This document shows, piece by piece, positions 1 to 5,570 of a stretch of DNA of 5,570 nt (position 1 is the stretch's first letter; the number at the start of each line of letters is the position of its first letter). A model generated the notes under the pieces. It saw nothing but the letters and a program-made list of their open reading frames with translations. It was not told where the DNA came from and searched no databases. The stretch lies in assembly GCA_030530045.1 (NCBI GenBank), contig JAUMVS010000097.1, forward strand, positions 1 through 5,570, given 5' to 3'. A program made the position numbers and the translations under genes. The DNA comes from Phoenicibacter congonensis. GTDB lineage: Bacteria; Actinomycetota; Coriobacteriia; Coriobacteriales; Eggerthellaceae.

Positions 1-88
1 TACCGGCGCTAACGACAGCGATAATCAGCCCGTACTGACGCGACAAAACCCCGCCGTACTCAAAATGCGAACCGTAGATATCGGCCAT
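1..88 (-). CDS. Distal tail protein (Dit-like), N-terminal fragment
   Basis: Only the first 29 codons are visible; the gene continues past the left edge. The peptide begins MADIYGSHFEYGGVLSRQYG and goes on LIIAVVSAG. From family knowledge this opening (a short polar start, an F-E-Y-x-G-V segment, then S-R-x-Y-G-L-I) is typical of siphovirus distal tail proteins of Bacillota phages, which form the hexameric hub linking the tail tube to the tip or baseplate. The ATG at 88-86 is preceded by AAAGGAG with a 9-nt spacer. An in-frame ATG at 124-122 would add 12 residues (MLLTLHRKEREK) but has no ribosome binding site and an uncharacteristic sequence, so 88 is preferred. Its position directly downstream of the tape measure gene, same strand, supports the call. 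Another tail-tip protein with the same kind of N-terminus cannot be excluded from 29 residues. Confidence 0.72.
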   Translation of the reverse strand, partial: MADIYGSHFEYGGVLSRQYGLIIAVVSAG

Positions 89-97
89 TTTTTCACG

Positions 98-104
98 CTC
101 CTTT
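98..104 (-). promoter_or_regulatory. Ribosome binding site of the Dit-like gene
   Basis: The minus strand reads AAAGGAG (extended AGAAAGGAG, 98-106), nine bases (CGTGAAAAA) before the ATG at 88. It is a near-perfect Shine-Dalgarno match at good spacing. It decides the start of the left-edge gene against the in-frame ATG at 124 and against the overlapping TTG-initiated frame (291-25), neither of which has such a site. Confidence 0.85.
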
Positions 105-155
105 CTATGTAAAGTAAGCAGCATCCGCTGCGTAAAAGTCCCGTTTTATTGCTAA

Positions 156-184
156 GGCGGCTCCCCGTATCAAAGGGAGCCGCC
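156..184 (-). repeat. Perfect 10-bp GC-rich inverted repeat (terminator-like hairpin)
   Basis: The arms GGCGGCTCCC (156-165) and GGGAGCCGCC (175-184) are perfectly complementary around a 9-nt loop (166-174). In the minus-strand transcript the hairpin begins about 120 nt after the tape measure stop and ends 67 nt before the Dit-like start. The stem is strong, but it is followed by TTAGCAATAAAACGGGACTTTT-like mixed sequence (155 downward) rather than a U run, so it is not a canonical intrinsic terminator. It may be a partial terminator, an RNA-stability or processing element, or a protein-binding palindrome. The inverted repeat is certain; its function is not. Confidence 0.7.
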
Positions 185-207
185 GTGCGTATCAGATGTG
201 TCACCAC

Positions 208-295
208 TATATATCGCAAAGGGTAGCACAAGCCGTGGCCTGCCTTACCAATGTATACCGTAAAGGGGGTGACAGCCGGTATATACCCCAAAGGG
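208..295. repeat. Three copies of a 16-bp motif in the tape measure-Dit gap
   Basis: On the plus strand the copies are TATATACCCCAAAGGG (280-295), TGTATACCGTAAAGGG (252-267) and TATATATCGCAAAGGG (208-223). Pairwise identity is 13 or 14 of 16. Start-to-start spacing is 28 and 44 bp. Copies 1 and 2 are both followed by GGTG. The core AAAGGG also recurs at 172-177, inside the neighbouring hairpin. Since 28 and 44 are not multiples of three, the copies lie in different reading frames, so the repetition is at the DNA or RNA level and not in a protein. Copy 1 contains the self-complementary GGTATATACC (278-287). Binding sites, RNA structure or recombination remnants are all possible; no specific function can be assigned. 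Confidence 0.6.
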
Positions 296-305
296 GGTGC
301 AAGGA

Positions 306-3300
306 TTATTTGTTCAGACGATTAAACTCACGCAGCATCGTCTCAAGAGAGTCTCTCTGAGCTCTCCTGATTTCAGACACGGTGGCTCTATCGGCGTTGC
401 CTTGAATAGTGATATCGCCCATATGAATCTCGTTGTTATTAACGATAGGACGAATCTTATCCATAGAACCAGCCTCTGTAGCACTCTTCGCAATCTTTGC
501 GAGAATGTCCTTTCCGCTATTTGCAAACTCATATAAGAAGTCTGTCGCCTTTGCGCTGAGCATTTTCTCTCCGCCGGAGAACACACGGTAGTGATTCCCG
601 TCAGATGACTTGAACAAATACTCGGCACCGAGTTCATCAACTGCGTGTAAGCCCGGAGTCGCATTGCGAGTACCAGAGGCATAGCCCTTAAACTTCTTCC
701 TCATATTGAGGTATGTGTACTCACTTCCGGGTGCGCCGTCGTATCTGCCGACGTTTTGGTTGACGAGGTTCTGAATACCGTTATTGCTACCGAATACTTC
801 CGTCAGCTTATTAGCTCTATCGGAGCCGTTACCCCAACCATAACCGCCGTTCCAAATCGCGGCAGCCACCTTACGCTTAATTGCGTCCGTCAGGGTAGGA
901 GTGCTTGGCTGCGTGGGCGTTGTCGGATTCGCTGGCTGCGTGGGTGCAGCGGGTGTTGTTTCTGGGTTCGTGCCGGAAACCGGCGCTGTATCCCATGACT
1001 CCTTTGGCTTCTCATATCCAGTTGAATTGGAGAGAACAATACCCTTATACCACTCGCCGTTGACATCGTGATATTCAAGAAGCGCTTTATATGCAGCCTC
1101 CCACATATCCGCAATGTCTTCATCGTTGCCGCTTCCGTGGCGACGGTTATATTCGAGGAACTCTTCGTAGAGCTTACCCGTGTCGCTCCGAATGTCTGCC
1201 AGCGCCTGATTATACAGCGCCTCCGGGTCGTTCAATCTCTCCTCCAGAGCATCCATCTCAGCGTTGATTTGCTTCTCTTGCTCGTCGTATGCGCTATCGA
1301 GCAAGTCGAGCGCCTCGTCTAAGGCGTGCTGTTTCTCAAAGTCATCGAGCTCCTTCTTGGCCTCCGCAAGCTCCTCCTGAAGCTGGAGCTTACGCTTCTG
1401 AGCCCAAGCAGAATCGTCAAACTCAAGCTGAGAAAGCTCTGCCTGAATGTCGGTAACAGACTTACGCTTCTCAGATTGCTCGTCCAAATACTTCTCTTCG
1501 TCATAGACATCCTGAAGCATGTCCTTCTGCTTCTGATAGAACTCCTTCAAGTAGTCGAGTTTCTTCTTCAGAGAATCCTTCTCTTTATCGGCCTCCTGTT
1601 TGAGCATCTTAATCCGATACTCAATCAGCTCGTCTACAGCATCCTTCGCGCCGTCTCTGGCATCCTCCTCGATTTCCCGAATAGACTTCCCGTAGTCAGC
1701 CCATTTCTTCTGGAGCTCTTGGATATAGTCGTCTGTATCGTCAAGACCGGCGGCTCTCGCCGCAGCAATTTCCTTTTCGACATCCTTGATAAGCTGCTTG
1801 TACAGCGAGATAATTTTTCTGCTTTCGCCTTCAAACTGGCTACGCATGTCTATCTCGTGCTCAACATCGTTCAGGTAATCCTTAAATAAATCCTGTAAGC
1901 CTTCATAGACTTCTTCTTGATATTTCCTGTAGTCGTCAAGCTCAATGATGCCTTCGTCGTAAGCCTTCTGATATGCCCAGTTCAGCCATGCAAGGTAATC
2001 CTCCATGTCCTCTTGGCACATCTTAATCAGGTGATTGTGAAGCTTATACTGCTTCTCGAACCAGCTTTCTTCATCGGACTTATCGGTACTTGAGCTCCCG
2101 CAACTTCCACCAGAGCGTCCAGAGCTGGAGCCAGAACTACAGCCGGAGCTGCCGCCAACCGGTGACGTTGTACCTCCAAAGCCACCACGACGACGCCCAC
2201 CAGAGCCACTATCAAATGCTGTACCCCAGGCATATGCGTAACCGCGCTTACCACCACTTGAGATTCTGCCGTTCTGCAAAATCTGTCGTGTCTGCTCCGC
2301 GTTAAAGATGATGTCACCCTTCTTGTAGCGGAACATTTCTGCGGAGTCATCCCCGATGGTAAAGAAGTTGCCGTCACGCACGACGAGCTCTTGACCGAGC
2401 TCACCGCCAAGAGCAATACCACTATCTCTCGCTCCCCAGTACCCATGGAGCATCGCTGTTCCACGAGCATGTGCGGTGCCAGCAGCGCGAGATGCACCTG
2501 TCGGACTGCCGATGGAACGATATGTAATCGTAACCGTTTTGTTCAGGTTCAGATTTCTGAGATATGAGATATAGCTGTCAACCGCCGTTGAACTACGCTT
2601 AAAGGTAACCGTTCTCTCCAGATTCTCCGGGTCGTAACTATCAACCTCGCTCGAATCCAACCCGGCAGTAACGAGCATCTCAGGCGTTGTGGCGTTGATT
2701 CCAGCAACGGCAGTCTCCACGGATGACGTATCTATTTCGAGCGTACCGTTGATTGTTTGGTTGCCCTGAAGCTCGCCAAGCAAACTATCAACTTTCGCCT
2801 GCGCATCAGTCGTATCGACTCCAAGAGCAGTCTGAACTTCGAGGTTTGCGACCGCCTCTTTGAACTGCTGCATGAGACTGATTGCAGCCCCGATTTCCGT
2901 CTGAGCCATTTCAGTATCGACAACGATACTCATAATGGCCGGAGCCTCTAAATCGCTCTTCCTGTAAATCAGCGTAGCGAGAACGGTTGCAGCCTCAGTA
3001 GCTCCTTCAAGCTCCAAGTTGATTGTACCGTCTTCGTTTGTGAACTCTTCCAGAAGTTTCTTCGCATTGCCGATTTGCGTCTCAGCATCTTCGATGCTTG
3101 TCGTATTGAAATTAAAGTCAACTTCTGAGTCTATTTTCCCAGCTTCTTTCAGCTCTTGCAGGGTAGCGATAGCATCCCTCGCGCCGTTGATTACCGCATC
3201 AACATCGCTGAAGGTTGAGTCGAATATAACATCAAACCCAGCGTCAATCATAGCACGCTCAAGAAGCTGCACAGCCTCCTCAGACATGCCAAGCGCGTCG

Positions 3301-5570
3301 GCTACTTGCTTGATTTTATCGCCTGTGAAATCAAACGCATATGCGCCGTCGTCACGAATCTGTACAAAATCATCCCCGAGCTTTTCACGAACAGCATCAA
3401 GGAAATTGAACAATCCATCTGAAACAAGGTTGTTGTCCTCGTCGTATTGGAAGAAGTCCATAATGCTGAAGTTGGTGCCTTCGATTGTTTGTGACAGGCG
3501 CTCGAAGTCAGCGATGTTATCTTTTGTTCTTGCGTCAGCGGCAAGCAGAAGATTCAGGTACTCATTAACTTCGGAGTCGTTTACCCATCCCTGGTCGATT
3601 AAATCGCGGATAGTAGAGTAACCTTCTCCGATATTCTTATAACCTTCACGCTCGTCTGTCCGGCTCTTCGCTTGCAGCCATCTGTTATATGCAGATGTCA
3701 GCCCATTGTATTGAGAGATTAAATCCTTAGTTTCGTTAATCTCCGACAGAATCGCATCCCGCTGACTGTACAGCTCTATCTTCTTAGCCGCGTCCGTCTC
3801 GTCATTGATTGCATCCGTTAAGTTCTTGTAGCGCTCTACTAAGTCCTCCAGCTTATTGTCAAGCATTGTTTTGTTCGCAGCCTGATACTCGCTTTCAAGT
3901 TCATTGAGAGCACGAGCATTAAGATGGATACCCGTAGTGGTATGCTCAAACAAGCTCGCAGGGTCAAATCCCTCCAGCTCTGCATACCTCTGCGTAAGAG
4001 CCTCTACCGATTCCGCAGTTAAACCAGTCGCAGAAGCAGCTTGACTTAAAGCAGTATTAAGCTTTGTAAAACTCTCTGATTCCGTATCGAAATCCACAAC
4101 GATATCAAACGTCCGATTTTCAAGGGCGGATTGTAAGTCATCCCATGTTTGAATACCGTACCGCTTAATAATATCAAAAGACTTAATTAACTCATCGGGA
4201 GAGAGCGAAAGGATATCTTCCTCTGTCGCACCGGTAATAGCATCCTTAATATCGTTTGCCAAGTCAATATAGTTTTGAACTATCTTATCCTGACCAGTTA
4301 ACTCAAGAACATCCTGCATCGAATAATCTGTAACATCAGATATCGCTCTTGCAATCCGCTGAATCTCATTGATGTATTCTCTTGTAGACTTTCCAGTCTT
4401 GTCCACTGAAACCAAATTAGAAAATAACTCCTGAACTTCTGGAGCCATATCCTGAACTGGGTGGATAATGTTATCAATAATATACTGTTGTACGTCTTCA
4501 GCCTTTGTCAGTCCAAGACTTGAGAAGTCGAGATTGCTTGCCATCCGTAAAGCGAGCTGCTGCATCTCAGAAGAAAGCGTATTGTAATCATAGTCTGTAG
4601 ACATCCATGCGGATATCACAGGGTTAAGCTTACTCCAGCTATCCTCCATCTCTGCGTTAATCAGGGCAATGCGGCGGTTGAATCCGGCCATTGCGTTTTC
4701 ATAATTTCTGGTTACAGTGTCAATATCGAAATCATACGCAATATCAAAGCTCGCACTTCTTCCGCCAGAGCTATTGAATGTTTTGGTAACATTCACACCG
4801 AGCTGCTTTAATATCTCTGTCTCAAGGTTATCTCTTGTTGCCTGCTGCACAGAACCAGCGGTATATGTTACAGTCCCGTTTTGGAATCCGCCGTTCATCA
4901 ATTTCTGATAAACAGCCGCCAAATCATCTGCGTCAGACTGGAGACTGTCAACCTGCTTCTGAAGTTCCTTGCGCGTATCAACTACATTCTTCAGCACGTC
5001 AGGCATTGTGTCAGCTAACTTTTGCTGAGCCACCTTACGCTCCGCCTCAACAAGTTCGTTGAGGGAGTCAGTTAACGTATCAGCGCTGTAGGAGAGGGCG
5101 AGCATATAGTTACCGTTGCTGTCCATTCCTAAGTTGAGCTGCGGGAACATCTCTGCTATTTTATTGTTCAGTTCTAAGAACTCTTGGTACTCTTCATCCG
5201 TAAGAGATACGTTGTTGCCAAACTCATCAACCCCGCGAGCAAGCTCTGCAAATCTTGGGGCAATCCCCTCAACACCACTCTTTAAGTCGCGGAATCCTTT
5301 GCTGATTTCGTCCATAGACGAACGAATCTCGTCATACTCCTGATTCAGCTCGGTGAGCTTATCCGTAGAATCGCCTACAGTATTTGTCAGTAGTGACACA
5401 GCCTCAATAACAACAGATATACCGAGAGCAATCCATCCCCATACCGGGATAGACGCCATCAGAGATTTGAAACTCGCGGCAAGTCCCTTGTTTGCGATAG
5501 TTAAGGCGCCCTCAGCAGTTGTCAGTCCAAGCGTAGTAAGGATTTGTGCGCCTTCCTCTGCCGTTAAAGC
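306..5570 (-). CDS. Phage tail tape measure protein, N-terminus beyond window
   Basis: This frame is open from the right edge (5570) to TAA at 308-306, giving 1754 visible residues; numbers here count from 5570. The Met at residue 38 (5459) is internal. It has no ribosome binding site, and the 37 codons before it (ALTAEEGAQILTTLGL...) read as ordinary tape measure sequence. The role, from family knowledge, is as a scaffold and ruler for tail-tube assembly, held in the tube and released at DNA ejection. Visible order: hydrophobic segment 41-61; helical region with LTDEEYQEF at 123-131; short repeats 779-970; glycine-rich module 1025-1100; Ser/Gly linker 1120-1164; coiled coil about 1170-1477; Pro/Thr linker 1530-1559; Cpl-7-like motif 1568-1604; second glycine-rich module 1627-1686; helical end. 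No peptidase or lysozyme catalytic motif was recognised. The usual TP901-type N-terminal domain would lie upstream, outside the window. Length, architecture and a Dit-like neighbour make the call firm. Confidence 0.95.
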   Translation of the reverse strand, partial: ALTAEEGAQILTTLGLTTAEGALTIANKGLAASFKSLMASIPVWGWIALGISVVIEAVSLLTNTVGDSTDKLTELNQEYDEIRSSMDEISKGFRDLKSGVEGIAPRFAELARGVDEFGNNVSLTDEEYQEFLELNNKIAEMFPQLNLGMDSNGNYMLALSYSADTLTDSLNELVEAERKVAQQKLADTMPDVLKNVVDTRKELQKQVDSLQSDADDLAAVYQKLMNGGFQNGTVTYTAGSVQQATRDNLETEILKQLGVNVTKTFNSSGGRSASFDIAYDFDIDTVTRNYENAMAGFNRRIALINAEMEDSWSKLNPVISAWMSTDYDYNTLSSEMQQLALRMASNLDFSSLGLTKAEDVQQYIIDNIIHPVQDMAPEVQELFSNLVSVDKTGKSTREYINEIQRIARAISDVTDYSMQDVLELTGQDKIVQNYIDLANDIKDAITGATEEDILSLSPDELIKSFDIIKRYGIQTWDDLQSALENRTFDIVVDFDTESESFTKLNTALSQAASATGLTAESVEALTQRYAELEGFDPASLFEHTTTGIHLNARALNELESEYQAANKTMLDNKLEDLVERYKNLTDAINDETDAAKKIELYSQRDAILSEINETKDLISQYNGLTSAYNRWLQAKSRTDEREGYKNIGEGYSTIRDLIDQGWVNDSEVNEYLNLLLAADARTKDNIADFERLSQTIEGTNFSIMDFFQYDEDNNLVSDGLFNFLDAVREKLGDDFVQIRDDGAYAFDFTGDKIKQVADALGMSEEAVQLLERAMIDAGFDVIFDSTFSDVDAVINGARDAIATLQELKEAGKIDSEVDFNFNTTSIEDAETQIGNAKKLLEEFTNEDGTINLELEGATEAATVLATLIYRKSDLEAPAIMSIVVDTEMAQTEIGAAISLMQQFKEAVANLEVQTALGVDTTDAQAKVDSLLGELQGNQTINGTLEIDTSSVETAVAGINATTPEMLVTAGLDSSEVDSYDPENLERTVTFKRSSTAVDSYISYLRNLNLNKTVTITYRSIGSPTGASRAAGTAHARGTAMLHGYWGARDSGIALGGELGQELVVRDGNFFTIGDDSAEMFRYKKGDIIFNAEQTRQILQNGRISSGGKRGYAYAWGTAFDSGSGGRRRGGFGGTTSPVGGSSGCSSGSSSGRSGGSCGSSSTDKSDEESWFEKQYKLHNHLIKMCQEDMEDYLAWLNWAYQKAYDEGIIELDDYRKYQEEVYEGLQDLFKDYLNDVEHEIDMRSQFEGESRKIISLYKQLIKDVEKEIAAARAAGLDDTDDYIQELQKKWADYGKSIREIEEDARDGAKDAVDELIEYRIKMLKQEADKEKDSLKKKLDYLKEFYQKQKDMLQDVYDEEKYLDEQSEKRKSVTDIQAELSQLEFDDSAWAQKRKLQLQEELAEAKKELDDFEKQHALDEALDLLDSAYDEQEKQINAEMDALEERLNDPEALYNQALADIRSDTGKLYEEFLEYNRRHGSGNDEDIADMWEAAYKALLEYHDVNGEWYKGIVLSNSTGYEKPKESWDTAPVSGTNPETTPAAPTQPANPTTPTQPSTPTLTDAIKRKVAAAIWNGGYGWGNGSDRANKLTEVFGSNNGIQNLVNQNVGRYDGAPGSEYTYLNMRKKFKGYASGTRNATPGLHAVDELGAEYLFKSSDGNHYRVFSGGEKMLSAKATDFLYEFANSGKDILAKIAKSATEAGSMDKIRPIVNNNEIHMGDITIQGNADRATVSEIRRAQRDSLETMLREFNRLNK
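513..692 (-). other. Glycine-rich module 2 of the tape measure protein (DELGAEYLF)
   Basis: Residues 1627-1686 begin FKGYASGT, continue GLHAVDELGAEYLFKSSDGN and end FSGGEKMLSAKATDFLYEFA. The order (A-S-G-T, hydrophobic-x-E-x-G-x-E, an S/N-G turn, a G-x-K/D element, then a helix starting A/K-x-T) parallels module 1 at 2271-2498. It seems to be a diverged second copy near the tape measure C-terminus, which in characterised siphoviruses lies at the tail tip near Dit. Confidence 0.65.
759..869 (-). other. Cpl-7 (CW_7)-like wall-binding motif in the tape measure protein
   Basis: Residues 1568-1604 read VAAAIWNGGYGWGNGSDRAN followed by KLTEVF and GIQNLVN. This matches the pattern of the CW_7 repeat of the Cpl-7 phage lysozyme as I know it: V-A-x-x-[IV], G-x-W-G-x-G-x-x-R-x-x-[KR]-L, then [IV]-Q-x-x-V-N. 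The visible equivalents are W1579, G1580, G1582, R1585, L1589, Q1600, V1603 and N1604. CW_7 repeats bind peptidoglycan muropeptides. It follows the Pro/Thr linker as a single copy. The loop between the two halves (VFGSNNG) differs from the usual A-G-Y-D-Y, so a divergent relative rather than a canonical repeat is likely. Binding is inferred. Confidence 0.6.
894..983 (-). other. Pro/Thr-rich linker
   Basis: Residues 1530-1559 are dominated by Pro and Thr with repeated P-T-Q-P and A-P-T type steps. This is an extended, probably rigid spacer separating the coiled-coil half from the Cpl-7-like motif. Pro/Thr linkers of this type commonly separate wall-binding modules from the rest of a protein. 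Confidence 0.75.
1140..2063 (-). other. Long charged coiled-coil region of the tape measure protein
   Basis: Residues 1170-1477 are rich in Glu, Lys, Leu and Ala. The segment opens with a motif around WFEKQYKLHNHLIKM and DYLAWLNWAYQKAYDEG. It includes the heptad-like LQLQEELAEAKKELDDFEKQ, a pattern familiar from tape measure proteins. This is the probable rod that spans or plugs the distal tail. The plus strand over it is open and Leu-rich (for example 1326-1889) as an antisense consequence of this composition. Confidence 0.75.
2079..2213 (-). other. Ser/Gly-rich linker with two cysteines
   Basis: Residues 1120-1164 are almost entirely Gly and Ser, with an Arg-rich start (GGRRRGGFGG) and cysteines at 1144 and 1157. 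It is predicted to be flexible and separates glycine-rich module 1 from the long coiled coil. Confidence 0.7.
2271..2498 (-). other. Glycine-rich module 1 of the tape measure protein (GGELGQELVV)
   Basis: Residues 1025-1100 carry two A-x-G-T type elements (AAGT and ARGT), then GGELGQELVVRDG, FTIGDDSAEMFRYKKGD and IIFNAEQTRQIL. From family knowledge, the pattern A-x-G-T ... G-E-x-G-x-E-L-V ... K-K-G-D-x-[IV]-F-x-x-x-Q-T is a recurrent module in Bacillota phage tape measure proteins, often near the C-terminus. Here it lies in the middle, directly before the Ser/Gly linker, with a related module at 513-692. Confidence 0.75.
2661..3236 (-). repeat. Degenerate beta/alpha-like repeats in the tape measure protein
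   Basis: Residues 779-970 contain about six degenerate units. Each has a short beta-like strand ending in a D/N-T-T/S type turn followed by an amphipathic helix. Unit anchors are FDSTFSDVD (near 782), FNTTSIEDA (821), LEGATEAAT (854), VDTEMAQTE (884), VDTTDAQAK (918) and IDTSSVETA (946), so the period is about 28-38 residues. Repeats of this kind are common in the central part of tape measure proteins. Identity is visible only in the protein; no DNA-level tandem repeat is evident. Confidence 0.6.
5388..5450 (-). other. Hydrophobic segment of the tape measure protein
   Basis: Residues 41-61 of the visible protein (IPVWGWIALGISVVIEAVSL and on) form an uncharged stretch of about 20 residues, broken only by one Glu (E56). 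It follows an Ala/Gly/Leu-rich lead-in and precedes a charged helical region. Tape measure proteins commonly carry such segments; in some phages they are thought to enter the host membrane during DNA ejection. That role is inferred here from the family. Confidence 0.7.

Noticed and set aside
206..257. Promoter-like TATACA (257-252) and TATAGT (211-206) on the minus strand
   Set aside because: No -35 hexamer lies at suitable spacing; TTGTGC before TATAGT leaves only 14 bp. The TA-rich steps belong to the repeat motif.
25..291. 88-residue minus-strand frame across the gap
   Set aside because: It starts with TTG, has no ribosome binding site, overlaps the well-supported start of the Dit-like gene by 64 bases, and its sequence resembles no known family. 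The repeat copies inside it fall in different codon phases, which argues against a protein.
89..305. CRISPR-like array or tRNA in the gap
   Set aside because: The motif copies are short, imperfect and unevenly spaced (28 and 44 bp), with no spacer regularity. No cloverleaf with a T-loop (GGTTCRA) is present.
25..311. Possible -1 frameshift extension of the tape measure protein into the gap
   Set aside because: The -1 frame is open past the tape measure stop, but there is no canonical slippery heptamer at the end (GAACAAA), and programmed frameshifts in tail operons normally occur in the chaperone genes upstream of the tape measure gene.
1326..1889. 187-residue plus-strand frame rich in leucine
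   Set aside because: It is antisense to the Lys/Glu-rich coiled coil, whose codons read as Leu/Phe on the other strand. There is no convincing ribosome binding site or family pattern.
3019..3621. 200-residue plus-strand frame rich in serine
   Set aside because: It lies wholly antisense to the tape measure gene, is low in complexity (Ser/Ala/Arg), and has no recognisable motif. It is a shadow frame.

Overview
The window is the late tail-gene region of a long-tailed (siphovirus-type) phage or prophage, read entirely from the minus strand. The tail tape measure protein resembles those of temperate phages of gut Bacillota (Clostridia-like hosts). That host assignment rests on recognition of the protein style and the strong AGGAG-type ribosome binding site. 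No host genes, tRNA, integrase or attachment site is present to confirm it or to separate prophage from free phage.

Layout in transcription order (right to left): (1) 5570-306, one uninterrupted reading frame for the tape measure protein. It enters through the right edge, so its N-terminus lies outside the window; 1754 residues are visible. They comprise a hydrophobic segment, a helical region, a zone of short degenerate beta/alpha-like repeats, a glycine-rich module, a Ser/Gly linker, a long coiled coil, a Pro/Thr linker, a Cpl-7 (CW_7)-like motif, a second glycine-rich module and a helical C-terminus. (2) 305-89, a 217-bp non-coding gap with three copies of a 16-bp motif and a perfect 10-bp GC-rich inverted repeat. 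(3) 88-1, the start of the next tail gene, with a clear ribosome binding site. Its N-terminus looks like a distal tail (Dit) protein, and it runs out of the left edge.

The order tape measure then distal tail protein is the standard siphovirus arrangement. The tape measure protein sets tail length and passes through the tail tube, and Dit forms the hub joining tube to tip. The points most worth following up are the Cpl-7-like wall-binding motif near the tape measure C-terminus and the structured, repeat-bearing gap where these genes are normally packed tightly. No defence system, CRISPR array or other clearly new system was seen.
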